Shown here: in pieces, positions 1 through 14,039 of the stretch
Numbering within the stretch: position 1 is the stretch's first letter
Layout of the letters: each line of letters opens with the position of its first letter
The notes under the pieces: model-generated
What the model was told of the DNA's origin: nothing
Database searches by the model: none
The model's input: only the letters and a program-made list of their open reading frames with translations
Translations under genes and position numbers: made by a program
DNA from: Betaproteobacteria bacterium
Lineage (GTDB): Bacteria > Pseudomonadota > Gammaproteobacteria > Burkholderiales > UBA3065
Direction of reading: 5' to 3'
Length of the DNA: 64,000 nucleotides
Assembly (NCBI GenBank): GCA_027490755.1
Contig: JAIXXL010000009.1
Span: 62,001-126,000 of the forward strand

Positions 1-108
1 AGGGACGAGACGTTCTTTCAGTACCCCCAACGCAACGGGGCCGAAACCAACGTAACACCGCCCGCCGTTCCGGCGGATCAGGGGGCCGGTAATGCCAGCA
101 AGCCATAG
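1..108 (+). CDS. C-terminal end of an unidentified protein (partial)
   Basis: Frame 1 is open from the first base of the window to a TAG at 106-108. It encodes 35 residues starting RDETFFQYPQ and ending in a Pro/Ala/Gly-rich tail (AGNASKP). The fragment is too short to assign to a family. It overlaps the ATG of the next gene by 17 bases, as in a tightly packed operon. The downstream glycosyltransferase suggests a polysaccharide biosynthesis or export locus, but that is context only. Chance openness over 108 bases of GC-rich DNA is possible. Confidence 0.45.
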   Translation, partial: RDETFFQYPQRNGAETNVTPPAVPADQGAGNASKP

Positions 109-523
109 GTCGCTCGTTGCGGCATTCGCCATGTTGGCCCTGGCGCCGGCCGCGCATGCCGTGATGTGGTACCCGGTGACCAACGACGAGCTCGCGATCG
201 TCTCGCTCAACCAGGAGACCCTGCTCGCCAAGGGCAGTACCGTCTCTGCCGAGTTTCAGTATGTGTTCAAGAAAACGCTCACGCTGCCGTATGCGTCAGA
301 TGACCATGCAGATACGTTCCGCCGCATGAAGACCTGGGTCGAGATCGATTGCGCAAAGAACACCCTGCGCGTTCTCGAGCGGACGCTGCTGGGCGAAAAA
401 GGGGACAGGGTCGCCGAAGGTGTTCCCTCCGCACTCAAGCTGGCGCGCCCGGCAACCGGGCTCGACGCCATTGAATCGATGATGCTGCGGGTCGCATGCG
501 GCGGCATCCAGGCGGCGGACTGA
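92..523 (+). CDS. Small secreted protein, surface-adhesin E-like
   Basis: This 143-residue protein has a clear signal peptide: a basic N-terminus, a hydrophobic core at residues 8-21 and an AHA-type cleavage site near residue 23. The mature part is about 120 residues with two cysteines (around C87 and C135) that could form a disulfide in the periplasm. A pattern of charged strands followed by a 'W.EIDC..N..R' stretch resembles the small secreted proteins annotated as surface-adhesin protein E in betaproteobacteria; this is a pattern match, not an alignment. A purine-rich GGGGG lies 6-10 bases upstream of the ATG. It sits between a partial gene and a large glycosyltransferase, so a cell-surface role is plausible. 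The molecular function is unknown. Confidence 0.6.
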   Translation: MPASHRSLVAAFAMLALAPAAHAVMWYPVTNDELAIVSLNQETLLAKGSTVSAEFQYVFKKTLTLPYASDDHADTFRRMKTWVEIDCAKNTLRVLERTLLGEKGDRVAEGVPSALKLARPATGLDAIESMMLRVACGGIQAAD

Positions 524-557
524 ATCCCGACCGGACACACGGAACAAGGGCACTGGA

Positions 558-3422
558 ATGAACGAGACTCCTCACCACGTTGACCTGCCGATCGACGACG
601 ACGAATTGATCGTCATCGACTTCGACGAGGTCGAGGAGGGCGCCTCTTCGGGCCACGACCCTCGCGACGGGGACTACCCCGGCTTTCAGCACTGGTTGAA
701 GGGCCGGGGTTTGCGGCTGATCGATGCACAGATCCATGCGGAACGGCTGTCGCGCTGGGCGGTTCGGCCCAAGTTCTTGATGGTCTGCGTCGTCAAGGCC
801 GACGAACTCCCGCTTGTCGCACGCACGCTGGAAAGCCTGGAACGGCAGCTCTACAAGGACTGGATCGTTGTCTTCATCTCGGACCTTGCAGAACCTTCGC
901 CGATCTTCCGGCAATCCGACTGTCTGGGCTGGGTGCAAGTCGAGTCGCTGACCGACGCGGCCGCTTTGACGGCGCACATGAACGAGTTGCCGGGCCTGCT
1001 CGGAACCGACTGGGTGTCCCTGCTGCCCGCGGGCTTCGAGATGGAAGAACAGGCACTGCTGGTGCTGGGGGATTACATCAACCTGAACCCTGGGTGGGCT
1101 GCGCTCTATACGGATGACTACGCCAGCGATGGGACGGGTGACTTTTCCAGGCCACGCTTCAAGCCCGACTTCGATATCGACCATTACCGCGCTTTCGACT
1201 ACGTCGGCGAGGCGATCTGGTTTAACGCGGAAGCACTGACAGCGACCGGCGGCTTGGTCGAGCTTGGGGCGGCGACTTTTTACGAGATGCTGCTTCGGAC
1301 TTGGGAGCGCGTTGGCGATTCCGGTATCGGGCACATCGCTGAACCTGTACTGAGGCTGCCGCTCGAGTCGATAAGGAAGGATGCAGACTCCCCGATGCAT
1401 GATGCGTCGGTTGCAGCGCATCTGGAGCGCATCGGCGCGGCAGCCACAGTAGGACAGGGCATCGCACCGGGCGTCCGGCAGATCCTCTGGGAACTCGGCG
1501 AGGAGCCCGGCGTCACCGTCGTCATCCCGAGCAGGGACAAGCTTGAGTATCTGGCACCGTGCGTGGAGAGCCTGCTGGCAAAGACCTGCTACCAGAACTA
1601 CGAAGTCCTGGTGGTGAACAACCAGAGCACGGATCCCGACATATTGCGTTGGCTTGAAAAAATTCCTGCCAACAGCGCCGGACGTGTCCGGGTCATTGAC
1701 TGGGATGCCGAGTTCAATTTCTCGGCCATCTGCAATTTCGCTGTTGAGAACGCCCGCGGCGACTTCATTTGTTTACTGAACAATGACACCGAAATCCTTC
1801 AGGAGGAATGGCTTTCTCGCCTAGTGGCGCTGGGAAAGCGTCCTGATGTGGGCGCCGTAGGATGCCGCCTGATGTTCCCCGAGACCGGCAAGGTGCAGCA
1901 TCTCGGCATCGTTCTCGGCCTCGGGCATCACGGCATCGCCGCACATCCGTTTGGCGGCAAATTCGAAATCGACGAGCCGGGTCCGCTCCATATGGCGCAG
2001 GTCGTCCGCAATGCCTCGGCGGTGACGGCGGCCTGCATGCTGATTCGCCGCTCGGATTACGAGAGGCTTGGCGGCTATGACCAAGAGAACCTTCCGGTCC
2101 TTTTCAATGACGTCGATTTCTGTCTTCGCATGCGCGAGGCGGGCAAGCGGGTACTCTGGACCCCCTATTGCACGCTGGTGCACCATGAGAGCGTCTCCAT
2201 CACGTCGCGAAAGGACCTCTGGCAGCTTGCCGCGATAGCCGACCGTAGCCTTGCCGAGCGCCGGTACATGCTCAAACGCTGGGGGAAGGTCATAGGATGC
2301 GACCCCTTCTTCAACCGCCACCTGTCGCTCTCGGCCAATCCAGTCACAGCGCCCGTTGAGCACTACTCGCCGGCTGGGGCTTACCGGCTCGCGTGGGATC
2401 CCGAGTTCGCCGACCGGCCACGCGTCGTTACCATGCCCTTGGTAGGCGGAAGCGGGCTTTACCGGATCACCCACCCTCTTTCTGCCTGCTCAGACGCCGG
2501 GCTGCTCCAGTTTGTCGGCCGCGATACCTTCATCAGTGGTGGCCGCTTCCCGACCCACGGCGATTTGTTGCGGCTCAGGCCCGACGTCCTCGCGGTACAC
2601 GCCGCTCTCGGCGACCAGGCGATCGACTACCTGCGCGAGATGAATGTCAGCTTCCCCGACATCAGGCGCGTATTCGCGCTCGACGATCTGGTGTCCCAGT
2701 TGCCGCGGAAGAACAATCTGTACCGGCACTTCGTCGGCCAGTTCCGCGACGCGCGCCCACGGCTGCGGGCGGCGCTGCAGCACTGCGACCGCCTCATCGT
2801 CTCCACCTGGCCCTTGGCCGAACTCTGCCGCGACATGGTCGAGGACATCGTCATCGTGCCGAACCGCCTAACCGACCAGTGGCGGGGACTGCAATCGCAG
2901 CGCAACGTCAGCCCCAAGCCTCGTGTCGGCTGGGTAGGGGCGCTGCAGCACCAGGGCGACCTCGAGATCATCGATACGGTCGTTGAGGCACTGCGCGATG
3001 AGGTCGATTTCGTCTTCATGGGCATGACGACCGACCGCATCAAGCCGTGCCTGGCCGAGTTCCATGACGCCGTGTCGTGGGAGGAATACCCGGCAAAGCT
3101 GGCCTCGCTCAACCTTGATATCGCTCTGGCGCCGCTCGAGATGGTTCCCTTCAACGAGGCCAAGAGCAACCTCCGCATCCTCGAATGCGGTGTCGTAGGC
3201 TGGCCGATGGTCTGCAGCGACATCTTCCCGTTCCAGCAGGATGATGCGCCCGTGACCCGGGTCTCGAATGAGCCTGAGGCGTGGATCGAGGCGATTCGCG
3301 CGCTTGCCGCTGACCCGGACCGGCGGGCACGGGAGGGTGATGCCCTGCAAGCATGGGTTCAGTCGCGCTACATGCTGACCGACCACCTCGACCAGTGGGT
3401 GCAAGCCTTCCTGAAGCCCTAG
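558..3422 (+). CDS. Large multidomain glycosyltransferase (GT2 plus GT4-like)
   Basis: This 954-residue protein probably transfers sugars during O-antigen or capsule assembly at the cytoplasmic face of the membrane. The N-terminus (residues 11-30) is very acidic. Residues about 72-290 look like a degenerate GT2 fold (a '[19 protein letters not shown]' segment). Residues about 317-560 are a canonical GT2 domain, with '[10 protein letters not shown]', 'VVNNQSTD' and the acceptor-side 'LLNNDTEI'. Residues about 620-950 resemble a GT-B/GT4 domain, with '[12 protein letters not shown]' and '[16 protein letters not shown]'. No transmembrane segment is visible. Such fused enzymes occur in O-antigen loci and can make a repeating disaccharide alone. 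It is followed after 40 bases by alaS, so the polysaccharide region ends here. Family assignment is firm; the sugar and the polymer are unknown. Confidence 0.85.
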   Translation: MNETPHHVDLPIDDDELIVIDFDEVEEGASSGHDPRDGDYPGFQHWLKGRGLRLIDAQIHAERLSRWAVRPKFLMVCVVKADELPLVARTLESLERQLYKDWIVVFISDLAEPSPIFRQSDCLGWVQVESLTDAAALTAHMNELPGLLGTDWVSLLPAGFEMEEQALLVLGDYINLNPGWAALYTDDYASDGTGDFSRPRFKPDFDIDHYRAFDYVGEAIWFNAEALTATGGLVELGAATFYEMLLRTWERVGDSGIGHIAEPVLRLPLESIRKDADSPMHDASVAAHLERIGAAATVGQGIAPGVRQILWELGEEPGVTVVIPSRDKLEYLAPCVESLLAKTCYQNYEVLVVNNQSTDPDILRWLEKIPANSAGRVRVIDWDAEFNFSAICNFAVENARGDFICLLNNDTEILQEEWLSRLVALGKRPDVGAVGCRLMFPETGKVQHLGIVLGLGHHGIAAHPFGGKFEIDEPGPLHMAQVVRNASAVTAACMLIRRSDYERLGGYDQENLPVLFNDVDFCLRMREAGKRVLWTPYCTLVHHESVSITSRKDLWQLAAIADRSLAERRYMLKRWGKVIGCDPFFNRHLSLSANPVTAPVEHYSPAGAYRLAWDPEFADRPRVVTMPLVGGSGLYRITHPLSACSDAGLLQFVGRDTFISGGRFPTHGDLLRLRPDVLAVHAALGDQAIDYLREMNVSFPDIRRVFALDDLVSQLPRKNNLYRHFVGQFRDARPRLRAALQHCDRLIVSTWPLAELCRDMVEDIVIVPNRLTDQWRGLQSQRNVSPKPRVGWVGALQHQGDLEIIDTVVEALRDEVDFVFMGMTTDRIKPCLAEFHDAVSWEEYPAKLASLNLDIALAPLEMVPFNEAKSNLRILECGVVGWPMVCSDIFPFQQDDAPVTRVSNEPEAWIEAIRALAADPDRRAREGDALQAWVQSRYMLTDHLDQWVQAFLKP

Positions 3423-3462
3423 GCCAAGTGCCGCCCTACTGCCTCCAGGCCCACAGCGTTCC

Positions 3463-6072
<2,610 letters not shown>

Positions 6073-6128
6073 CAGCAGAGCCCCACCACGGCCGTTGCCC
6101 GCGACGGTGCGCGGATACGCGCCGCCAC

Positions 6129-6602
6129 TCAGAAGCCCAGGTGGAAGCCTGGCCCGTAACGGTAGAACGGCTGGGGATACCCGAAGGGGTAGCGCGTGAA
6201 CGCCCGCAACTCCATCTCGTTGCGCAGGCGCTGCAGATCCTTGAGGTGTTCCTGCTGCTGCTGCGCCAGCTTGCTCTTCCAGGTGTCGCTCAGCGCATCG
6301 ATCTGGCGCTGGTGCGCCCAGTCGAGCACGTCCGGGTGGATGCCCGAGTCCAGCAGCGCGGCGACGTCCGAGGGCTTGATGTCGAGTACGGTGCTGGTGC
6401 GATCGAGCTCGGCGATGATGTCGGATGGTGAGCGTCCGTCCCGCGTCAGCCGGCGGACATCATCAAGGCTCATCGGGAACACGACCGGCTGCTGCGCTCG
6501 GACCTCGGTGTCACGCGACAAGAGGCGGTCGCCGTTGGGGGCTGAAGCGCAACCCTGCAGCGTCGCCAGGAGCGCGGTCAAAAGGATCAGGGGGAGTCGC
6601 AT
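6129..6602 (-). CDS. Small lipoprotein of unknown function
   Basis: The chosen ATG at 6602 gives 157 residues with a lipoprotein signal, MRLPLILLTALLATLQGC, whose lipobox LQGC puts the modified cysteine at residue 18. The longer reading frame adds seven residues that spoil the short basic n-region. The mature protein has a segment 'SLDDVRRLTRDGRSPSDIIAEL', typical of small proteobacterial lipoproteins that open with a helix-turn-helix-like repeat. A Gln-rich coiled stretch (KLAQQQQEHLKDLQRL) follows, then an aromatic Tyr/Phe/Pro tail. It probably sits in the periplasm anchored to the outer membrane. It lies downstream of ohrR on the same strand with a 78-base gap and may share its transcript. 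The function is not known. Confidence 0.7.
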   Translation of the reverse strand: MRLPLILLTALLATLQGCASAPNGDRLLSRDTEVRAQQPVVFPMSLDDVRRLTRDGRSPSDIIAELDRTSTVLDIKPSDVAALLDSGIHPDVLDWAHQRQIDALSDTWKSKLAQQQQEHLKDLQRLRNEMELRAFTRYPFGYPQPFYRYGPGFHLGF

Positions 6603-6680
6603 CGAACCGGACCTCGAAAGCACTCTGGCTTGGACCGCGTTCAGGATGGGCGGTTCAGGGCGCCACGGCCTTGCCCCGGG

Positions 6681-7148
6681 TCAGGCCGAAGACGTCTCGC
6701 CGCGTCTTTGGGCGTCGTCATCAAGCGCGCAGACGAGGTCGTGGAGCGACGTCTGCAGGGCCCGGAAGTCAGACTCACCGAGCTGAGTACTACATGCCAC
6801 CTCGTTCTGGATCGCGGCGATTAGCGGCTCGATTTCGTGTGCACGCTCGGTCAGCGTGATGTTGACGACGCGCTGATCGACCGAGTCGCGCGTGCGCGTG
6901 ACGAGCCCGGCCTTCTCCATCCGCTTGAGCAGGGGGGTGAGCGTCGCTGAATCGAGGCGGAGGCGGTCGGCCAGACCCTTGACGGTTGAGCCGCCCGACT
7001 CCCAGAGGACGACCAGCACCAGGTACTGGGGATAGGTCAGCCCGAGGGGCGCCAAACGATTTCGGTAACCTCGGGTAATCGACTGCGTTGCTGCATAAAG
7101 CGAAAAACACAACTGATTATCGAGAAGAAGGTTTGTGAACTTGGACAT
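6681..7148 (-). CDS. ohrR: MarR-family organic-hydroperoxide sensor OhrR
   Basis: This 155-residue MarR-type winged-helix repressor carries the OhrR hallmark '[11 protein letters not shown]' with the sensing cysteine at C14. A second cysteine, C119, lies exactly 105 residues later. That is the same separation as C22-C127 of Xanthomonas OhrR, so this should be a 2-Cys OhrR that forms an intersubunit disulfide when oxidised. The DNA-binding wing is seen in '[30 protein letters not shown]'. OhrR normally represses ohr, an organic hydroperoxide reductase, but no ohr gene is present in this window. There is no Shine-Dalgarno sequence before the ATG and a strong promoter ends only 7 bases upstream, so the mRNA may be leaderless. 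Confidence 0.87.
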   Translation of the reverse strand: MSKFTNLLLDNQLCFSLYAATQSITRGYRNRLAPLGLTYPQYLVLVVLWESGGSTVKGLADRLRLDSATLTPLLKRMEKAGLVTRTRDSVDQRVVNITLTERAHEIEPLIAAIQNEVACSTQLGESDFRALQTSLHDLVCALDDDAQRRGETSSA

Positions 7149-7155
7149 GCGCCAA

Positions 7156-7183
7156 ATCGTAGCCTAACCATTCACGCTGTCAA
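7156..7183 (-). promoter_or_regulatory. Sigma-70 promoter of ohrR
   Basis: On the minus strand a perfect -35 TTGACA (7178-7183) is followed by a 16-base spacer and a -10 TACGAT (7156-7161). The predicted start point falls at about 7149-7150, immediately before the ohrR ATG at 7148. The element separates ohrR from clpB and lets ohrR be controlled independently. A CAAATTG half-palindrome abuts the -35 and could be part of an OhrR operator, since the family autoregulates. Confidence 0.7.
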
Positions 7184-7246
7184 TTTGCGCGCACGTCATA
7201 CTCGTTCCAAGACACAAAAGCGGAACGCACACCGAAGCATCAGCGA

Positions 7247-9850
<2,604 letters not shown>

Positions 9851-9943
9851 GGCAGCCCTCGTGGGTGAGCGGATGCCTTCAAGCTTGGGCCTGTGCGCCG
9901 GAAATCAACCTGCGGTATGTCAGGCAAGGGCCGACTGCCTACC

Positions 9944-10147
9944 TCAATGCCCCTTCAGGTGCACGCCGGCTGGCAGCGAGTAGACGGTGCCGCAGTACGG
10001 GCACTTGGCTTCGCCGCCCGGCGCGATCTGCAAGAAAACACGCGGGTGCGTGTTCCAGAGCTTCTGCGAGGGCAGGGGGCAATGCAGCGGCAAGTCCTCT
10101 GCCGACAGGGTCACGTGGGTCTGGTCGAGTTCGGACGGCTTGCTCAT
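9944..10147 (-). CDS. CHCC-type zinc-finger domain protein
   Basis: This 67-residue protein matches the small CHCC zinc-finger family (related to the C-terminal domain of the mitochondrial complex I subunit NDUFS6). The likely zinc ligands are C23, H34, C49 and C52, within 'LHCPLP' and 'KCPYCGTVYSL'. Its biochemical role in bacteria is not established. It follows ilvE on the same strand after 49 bases, an arrangement common in betaproteobacteria, and a GGGAG sequence precedes the ATG. Co-transcription with ilvE is likely, though no shared function is known. It is soluble and cytoplasmic by sequence. Confidence 0.85.
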   Translation of the reverse strand: MSKPSELDQTHVTLSAEDLPLHCPLPSQKLWNTHPRVFLQIAPGGEAKCPYCGTVYSLPAGVHLKGH

Positions 10148-10196
10148 CGTTTACTCCCGTGGGGCATTGCAGGGTTTCAGCCGTACGGCAGGGTGC

Positions 10197-11120
10197 TCAG
10201 ACCACCGTCAGCCAGTCTCGGTGGCCGGTGTGCTGACCGTGCACGCAGTCAAAGAACTGCTTCTGGATGCTTTCGGTGATCGGGCCGCGGCGGCCATGGC
10301 CGATCGGCCGGTTGTCGAGTTCGCGGATCGGGGTCACCTCGGCCGCGGTGCCGGTGAAGAAGGCCTCCTCGGCACAGTACACCTCGTCGCGGGTGATGCG
10401 CTTCTCGACCACCTGGACGCCGAGTTCCTCAGCCAGCGTGACGATGGTCTCGCGGGTGATGCCCTCGAGGCAGCTGGTCAGGTCGGGGGTGAAGAGCTTG
10501 CCCTTCTTGACGATGAACAGGTTCTCGCCGGCGCCCTCGGCCACATAGCCGTCGACATCCAGCATCAGCGCCTCGTCGTAGCCCTCGTTGGCGACTTCCT
10601 GGTGCGCGAGGATGCTGTTGGTGTAGGTCGACACCGACTTGGCGCGGCACATGTTCACGTTGACGTGGTGACGCGTGTAGCTGCTCGTCTTGACGCGGAT
10701 GCCTTTTTCCAGCGCCTCGGCGCCCAGGTAGGTGCCCCACGACCAGGCAGCGACGATGAGGTGGGTGGAGAGCGTGTTGGCTGCGATGCCCATGCCCTCG
10801 GAGCCGTAGAACACCAGCGGGCGGATGTAGCCCGACTCCAGACCATTGGCCTTGACCGTTTCGCGGCAGGCGTCTGCCACCGTCTGGCGGTCCCACGGCA
10901 TCTTCATCTGGAAGATGTGCGCCGAGTTGAACAGGCGCTCGACGTGGTCCTCCAGACGGAAGATCGCGGTCTGGCCGTCCGCCGTGCGATAGGCCCGGAT
11001 GCCTTCGAAGCAGCCCATGCCGTAGTGCAGGGTGTGGGTCAGGACGTGGGTGGTGGCGTCACGCCAGGGAACAAGCTTGCCGTCGTACCAGATATGGCCG
11101 TCACGGTCGGACATCGACAT
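10197..11120 (-). CDS. ilvE: Branched-chain amino acid aminotransferase
   Basis: IlvE is a fold-type IV PLP enzyme that carries out the last step of valine, leucine and isoleucine synthesis, exchanging amino groups with glutamate. The 307 residues match the family. The Schiff-base lysine is K161 in 'MCRAKSVSTYTNS'. The phosphate-binding region shows as 'DVDGYVAEGAGENLFIV', and the N-terminal 'THTLHYGMGCFEGIRAY' is diagnostic. An extended -10 promoter lies 37 bases upstream, so it need not depend on glnE read-through. The CHCC zinc-finger gene and clpB follow on the same strand. Confidence 0.97.
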   Translation of the reverse strand: MSMSDRDGHIWYDGKLVPWRDATTHVLTHTLHYGMGCFEGIRAYRTADGQTAIFRLEDHVERLFNSAHIFQMKMPWDRQTVADACRETVKANGLESGYIRPLVFYGSEGMGIAANTLSTHLIVAAWSWGTYLGAEALEKGIRVKTSSYTRHHVNVNMCRAKSVSTYTNSILAHQEVANEGYDEALMLDVDGYVAEGAGENLFIVKKGKLFTPDLTSCLEGITRETIVTLAEELGVQVVEKRITRDEVYCAEEAFFTGTAAEVTPIRELDNRPIGHGRRGPITESIQKQFFDCVHGQHTGHRDWLTVV

Positions 11121-11156
11121 GGTGGGGAGCCTGATTGCGCGTTTTACGAGGACCGG

Positions 11157-11165
11157 ATTCTAGCA
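11157..11165 (-). promoter_or_regulatory. Extended -10 promoter of ilvE
   Basis: On the minus strand the 9-mer TGCTAGAAT is an extended -10 element (TGN plus TAGAAT) in the 78-base gap between glnE and ilvE. No good -35 is visible, which extended -10 promoters tolerate. A start point about 30 bases before the ilvE ATG would leave a normal leader. Confidence 0.5.
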
Positions 11166-11198
11166 GGGCCAACCGGCGCGGACAGGGCCGCTGAGCCT

Positions 11199-13931
11199 TC
11201 AGCCCGGAGGCATGCGACCGTGCAGTGCGGGCACCGCCTCCGGCAAGAGCCCCATCACCGTATCCCACAGTTCGACCACCACCGCCCGGTCGCCCGCCCA
11301 GCCCGCCTCGGGCACATCCGAGGAACCCTGGGCATTCAGGCGCAGCAGGTGCTGCTGCTGGCGAAAGCGGCGGTAGGCCTGACGGCTGCGCTCGGCCAGA
11401 TCGGCATCGACCAGACCGACGTCGGCAGCGCGCCCCAACAGAGCGAGGGTGCCGGCGTTGTCGAGAAGCTCAGGGTGCCGGTCGGCGAACGCCAGGATCC
11501 AGTACTGCACCACGAACTCGGTGTCGATGATGCCGCCACGATCCTGCTTGAGGTTGAACATGCCTGCCTTGGCGCGGTGCGCATCGAGCATGCGCCGGCG
11601 CATGTCGACGATGTCCTGCCGCGTCGCCGCGGCATCGCGCGGCGCGGCCAGTACCTGGCGGCGGATGGCGTCCACGCGGGCACCGATCGCGGCATCCCCG
11701 GCCACCGCCCGGGCACGCGTCAGCGCCTGCAGCTCCCAGGTCCAGGCCGAGGATTCGAGGTAGCGCTGCCAGTGGTCGACACGACACACCAGCAGGCCGG
11801 CGTCGCCGTCGGGGCGCAGGCGCAGGTCGGTCTCGTAAAGCACGCCGGCAGCCGTGAGCCGGTTGAGCCAACCGTTGCAGCGTTGCACCAGCCGCGAGTA
11901 GACCTCGCCAGCATCCGGGTGATCGTCGTCGTGGACCCACACCAGGTCGAGGTCGGAGGCGAAGGAGAGCTCCTTGCCGCCGAGCTTGCCGTAACCGATC
12001 ACACACACCGCCGGGTGCTCGCGGTGGCGACCGCGCAGGCCCGCCCAGACGCGGTCGAGTACGGCCTGCAGAACACCATCCGCCAGCGCGGTGAGGTCGT
12101 CGGCCAGCGCCTCGAGCGGCAGGCGGCCGCTAAGGCCGCGCGCCACCAGGCGGAAGGTCTGCGCGTGGCGGAAGTGCCGCAGCGCGTCCATCGCGGCCTC
12201 GGTGTCTTCGCCGATGGCGTCGAGTTCTTGGCTGAGGCCGGAAAAAAGCGCCGGCCAGTCGGCGGGCGCATCCAGGCTGCGGGTATCGAGCAGCTCGTCG
12301 AGCAGCAGCGGGTGCTGGTTGAGGTATTGCGCCAACCAGCTCGAGGCCGTCACCAGGCTGGCCACGTGACGCAGTGCCTGCGGGTTCTCCTTGAGCAAAG
12401 CCAGGTAACTGACGCGACCGCCGATCGCCTCGACCAGCGCCAGCAGCGCAGCCAGGGCCCGGTTCCGCGCCGGCGAGGCCAACGCCGCGGCCGGCAGCTG
12501 GGGCACCAGCGCGTCGACGCGAGCCTGCCCCGCGGCCGAAAGTGTGCGGTAGCGGGCGCCATTGCGCAGCGAAGCCAGATGCTCGCCGAGCGCCGGGTCG
12601 AAGCCGCGCCGCTCGAGTTCGGCGCCGTAAGCCGCGGCAGTTGCGGCAGCCTGCCAGAGCGTCCCCAGCGCCGCATCGGGCGACTCGCCACCGCGCGCCT
12701 CGAACACGTCCTCGAACACCGCCGTCACTGCCTCGCGCATCGCCTGCGTCCGCGCAGCCAGGGCGTCCCAGCGCTGGTAGCGCATCAGCCCGGCAACGCG
12801 CGTGCGGCCCTCGTCGCTCTCGGGGAGCATCTGCGTCTGCGCATCGTCCACGTACTGCAGGGCGTGCTCCAGCCGCCGCAAGAAATCGTAAGCATCGAGG
12901 AGGGTCCGCGCGGCATCGGCCGGCATACGGCCGCTGGCGGCCAGCCGGTGCAAAGCCTCTCGGGTCGAGCGCACGCGCAGCTCGGACTCGCGGCCGCCGC
13001 GGATCAGCTGGAAGATCTGCGCGACGAACTCGATCTCGCGGATGCCGCCGGGGCCGAGCTTGATGTTGTCGCGCAGGTCACGACGCGCCACCTCGGCGCG
13101 GATCTGCCGGTGCAGGTCACGCAGCGCGTCGTAGGCACCGAAGTCCAAGTACTTACGGTACACGAACGGCTGCACGATACGGTTCAGCGCCGCCTCGTCG
13201 TCGCCTGTCCCGGTCAGTGCCAGCGCCTTCATCCACGCGTAGCGCTCCCATGCGCGGCCGTGCGAGAGCAGGTACTCCTCGAGCATGGCGTGGCTGACCG
13301 CCAGCGGCCCGGCGTCGCCCCATGGGCGCAGCCGCATGTCGACGCGGAACACCATGCCGTCGGCGGTGACCTCCGAAATCAGGCCGATCAGGGCGCGTCC
13401 CTGGCGGATGAAGAACTCCTGGTTGCCGATGCTGCGCTCGCCATCGGTGTCGCCGTCATCGGGGTAGACGAACACGAGGTCGATGTCGGACGAGGCATTG
13501 AGCTCGCCGCCACCGAGCTTGCCCATCGCGACCACCTGCAATTGCTGGGCCCGTCCGGCAGCGTCGCGTGGGGTGCCGAAGCGGTCGATGAGTTCGGCGC
13601 GGGTGTGCCACTCGGCGTGTCGGACGGCGACGGTGGCAAGCGCACTCAGCGTCGACACGACCTCGTCCAGGGGGGCCAGGCCGGACGCGTCGCGCACCAG
13701 CACCTGGGCCAGGGTTCGCGCCCGCAGGTCGCGCAGGGCCTGGGCGAGGGGATCTCCCGCATCCAGCGATGCATCCACCGCCGCACCCATCGACGCCGGA
13801 TCGACCGCGCCATGCAGCGCCAGCGCCCAGTCGAACCCGCGCAGGGCCCGTGTCCGCGAGAGGCGCGCCAGGAAAGGGCTGTGGCTGGCGATCGGCGCCA
13901 GCGTGGCGGGCAGGTCCGGGGTGTCTTGCAT
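11199..13931 (-). CDS. glnE: Glutamine synthetase adenylyltransferase/deadenylase
   Basis: GlnE adds or removes AMP on glutamine synthetase under control of PII and glutamine, and so sets ammonium assimilation. From the ATG at 13931 (MQDTPDLPATLAP) the protein has 910 residues, close to the usual 930-980. Two nucleotidyltransferase domains are visible. The one in the N-terminal half carries GGGELNASSDIDLVFVY and should be the deadenylylase. The one in the C-terminal half carries GGKELSFASDLDLVWVH and should be the adenylylase. Both keep the catalytic D-x-D. An upstream extension to 14189 is open but would overlap the divergent yhdP gene and lacks family similarity, so I rejected it. ilvE follows on the same strand. 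Confidence 0.95.
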   Translation of the reverse strand: MQDTPDLPATLAPIASHSPFLARLSRTRALRGFDWALALHGAVDPASMGAAVDASLDAGDPLAQALRDLRARTLAQVLVRDASGLAPLDEVVSTLSALATVAVRHAEWHTRAELIDRFGTPRDAAGRAQQLQVVAMGKLGGGELNASSDIDLVFVYPDDGDTDGERSIGNQEFFIRQGRALIGLISEVTADGMVFRVDMRLRPWGDAGPLAVSHAMLEEYLLSHGRAWERYAWMKALALTGTGDDEAALNRIVQPFVYRKYLDFGAYDALRDLHRQIRAEVARRDLRDNIKLGPGGIREIEFVAQIFQLIRGGRESELRVRSTREALHRLAASGRMPADAARTLLDAYDFLRRLEHALQYVDDAQTQMLPESDEGRTRVAGLMRYQRWDALAARTQAMREAVTAVFEDVFEARGGESPDAALGTLWQAAATAAAYGAELERRGFDPALGEHLASLRNGARYRTLSAAGQARVDALVPQLPAAALASPARNRALAALLALVEAIGGRVSYLALLKENPQALRHVASLVTASSWLAQYLNQHPLLLDELLDTRSLDAPADWPALFSGLSQELDAIGEDTEAAMDALRHFRHAQTFRLVARGLSGRLPLEALADDLTALADGVLQAVLDRVWAGLRGRHREHPAVCVIGYGKLGGKELSFASDLDLVWVHDDDHPDAGEVYSRLVQRCNGWLNRLTAAGVLYETDLRLRPDGDAGLLVCRVDHWQRYLESSAWTWELQALTRARAVAGDAAIGARVDAIRRQVLAAPRDAAATRQDIVDMRRRMLDAHRAKAGMFNLKQDRGGIIDTEFVVQYWILAFADRHPELLDNAGTLALLGRAADVGLVDADLAERSRQAYRRFRQQQHLLRLNAQGSSDVPEAGWAGDRAVVVELWDTVMGLLPEAVPALHGRMPPG

Positions 13932-13962
13932 CGGCAGGTCGTCGGGTATGGGCGCGGGCGGC

Positions 13963-13989
13963 TTGCGGGCTGCAGCCAGACCGTACAAT
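13963..13989 (+). promoter_or_regulatory. Possible promoter of yhdP operon
   Basis: TTGCGG (13963-13968) and TACAAT (13984-13989) are separated by 15 bases on the plus strand, upstream of yhdP and within the glnE 5' region. The -10 is good, the spacer is short and the -35 is partial. It is the only AT-rich hexamer in the divergent glnE-yhdP gap. Confidence 0.35.
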
Positions 13990-14039
13990 AACGCTTCCAA
14001 GACCCCGGCCCACGCCAGGTCCGCCTGCCGACTGCCCGC

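Noticed and set aside
9851..10180. Heat-shock (sigma-32) promoter for clpB
   Set aside because: GCTTGAAG and CTGAAA-N10-CCCCA can be aligned, but each would start transcription on or after the ribosome binding site, and spacers are short.
9987..13991. 1334-aa open frame on the plus strand
   Set aside because: It lies antisense to ilvE and glnE, has a composition of a GC-rich shadow frame and no domain I recognise. Openness reflects codon bias.
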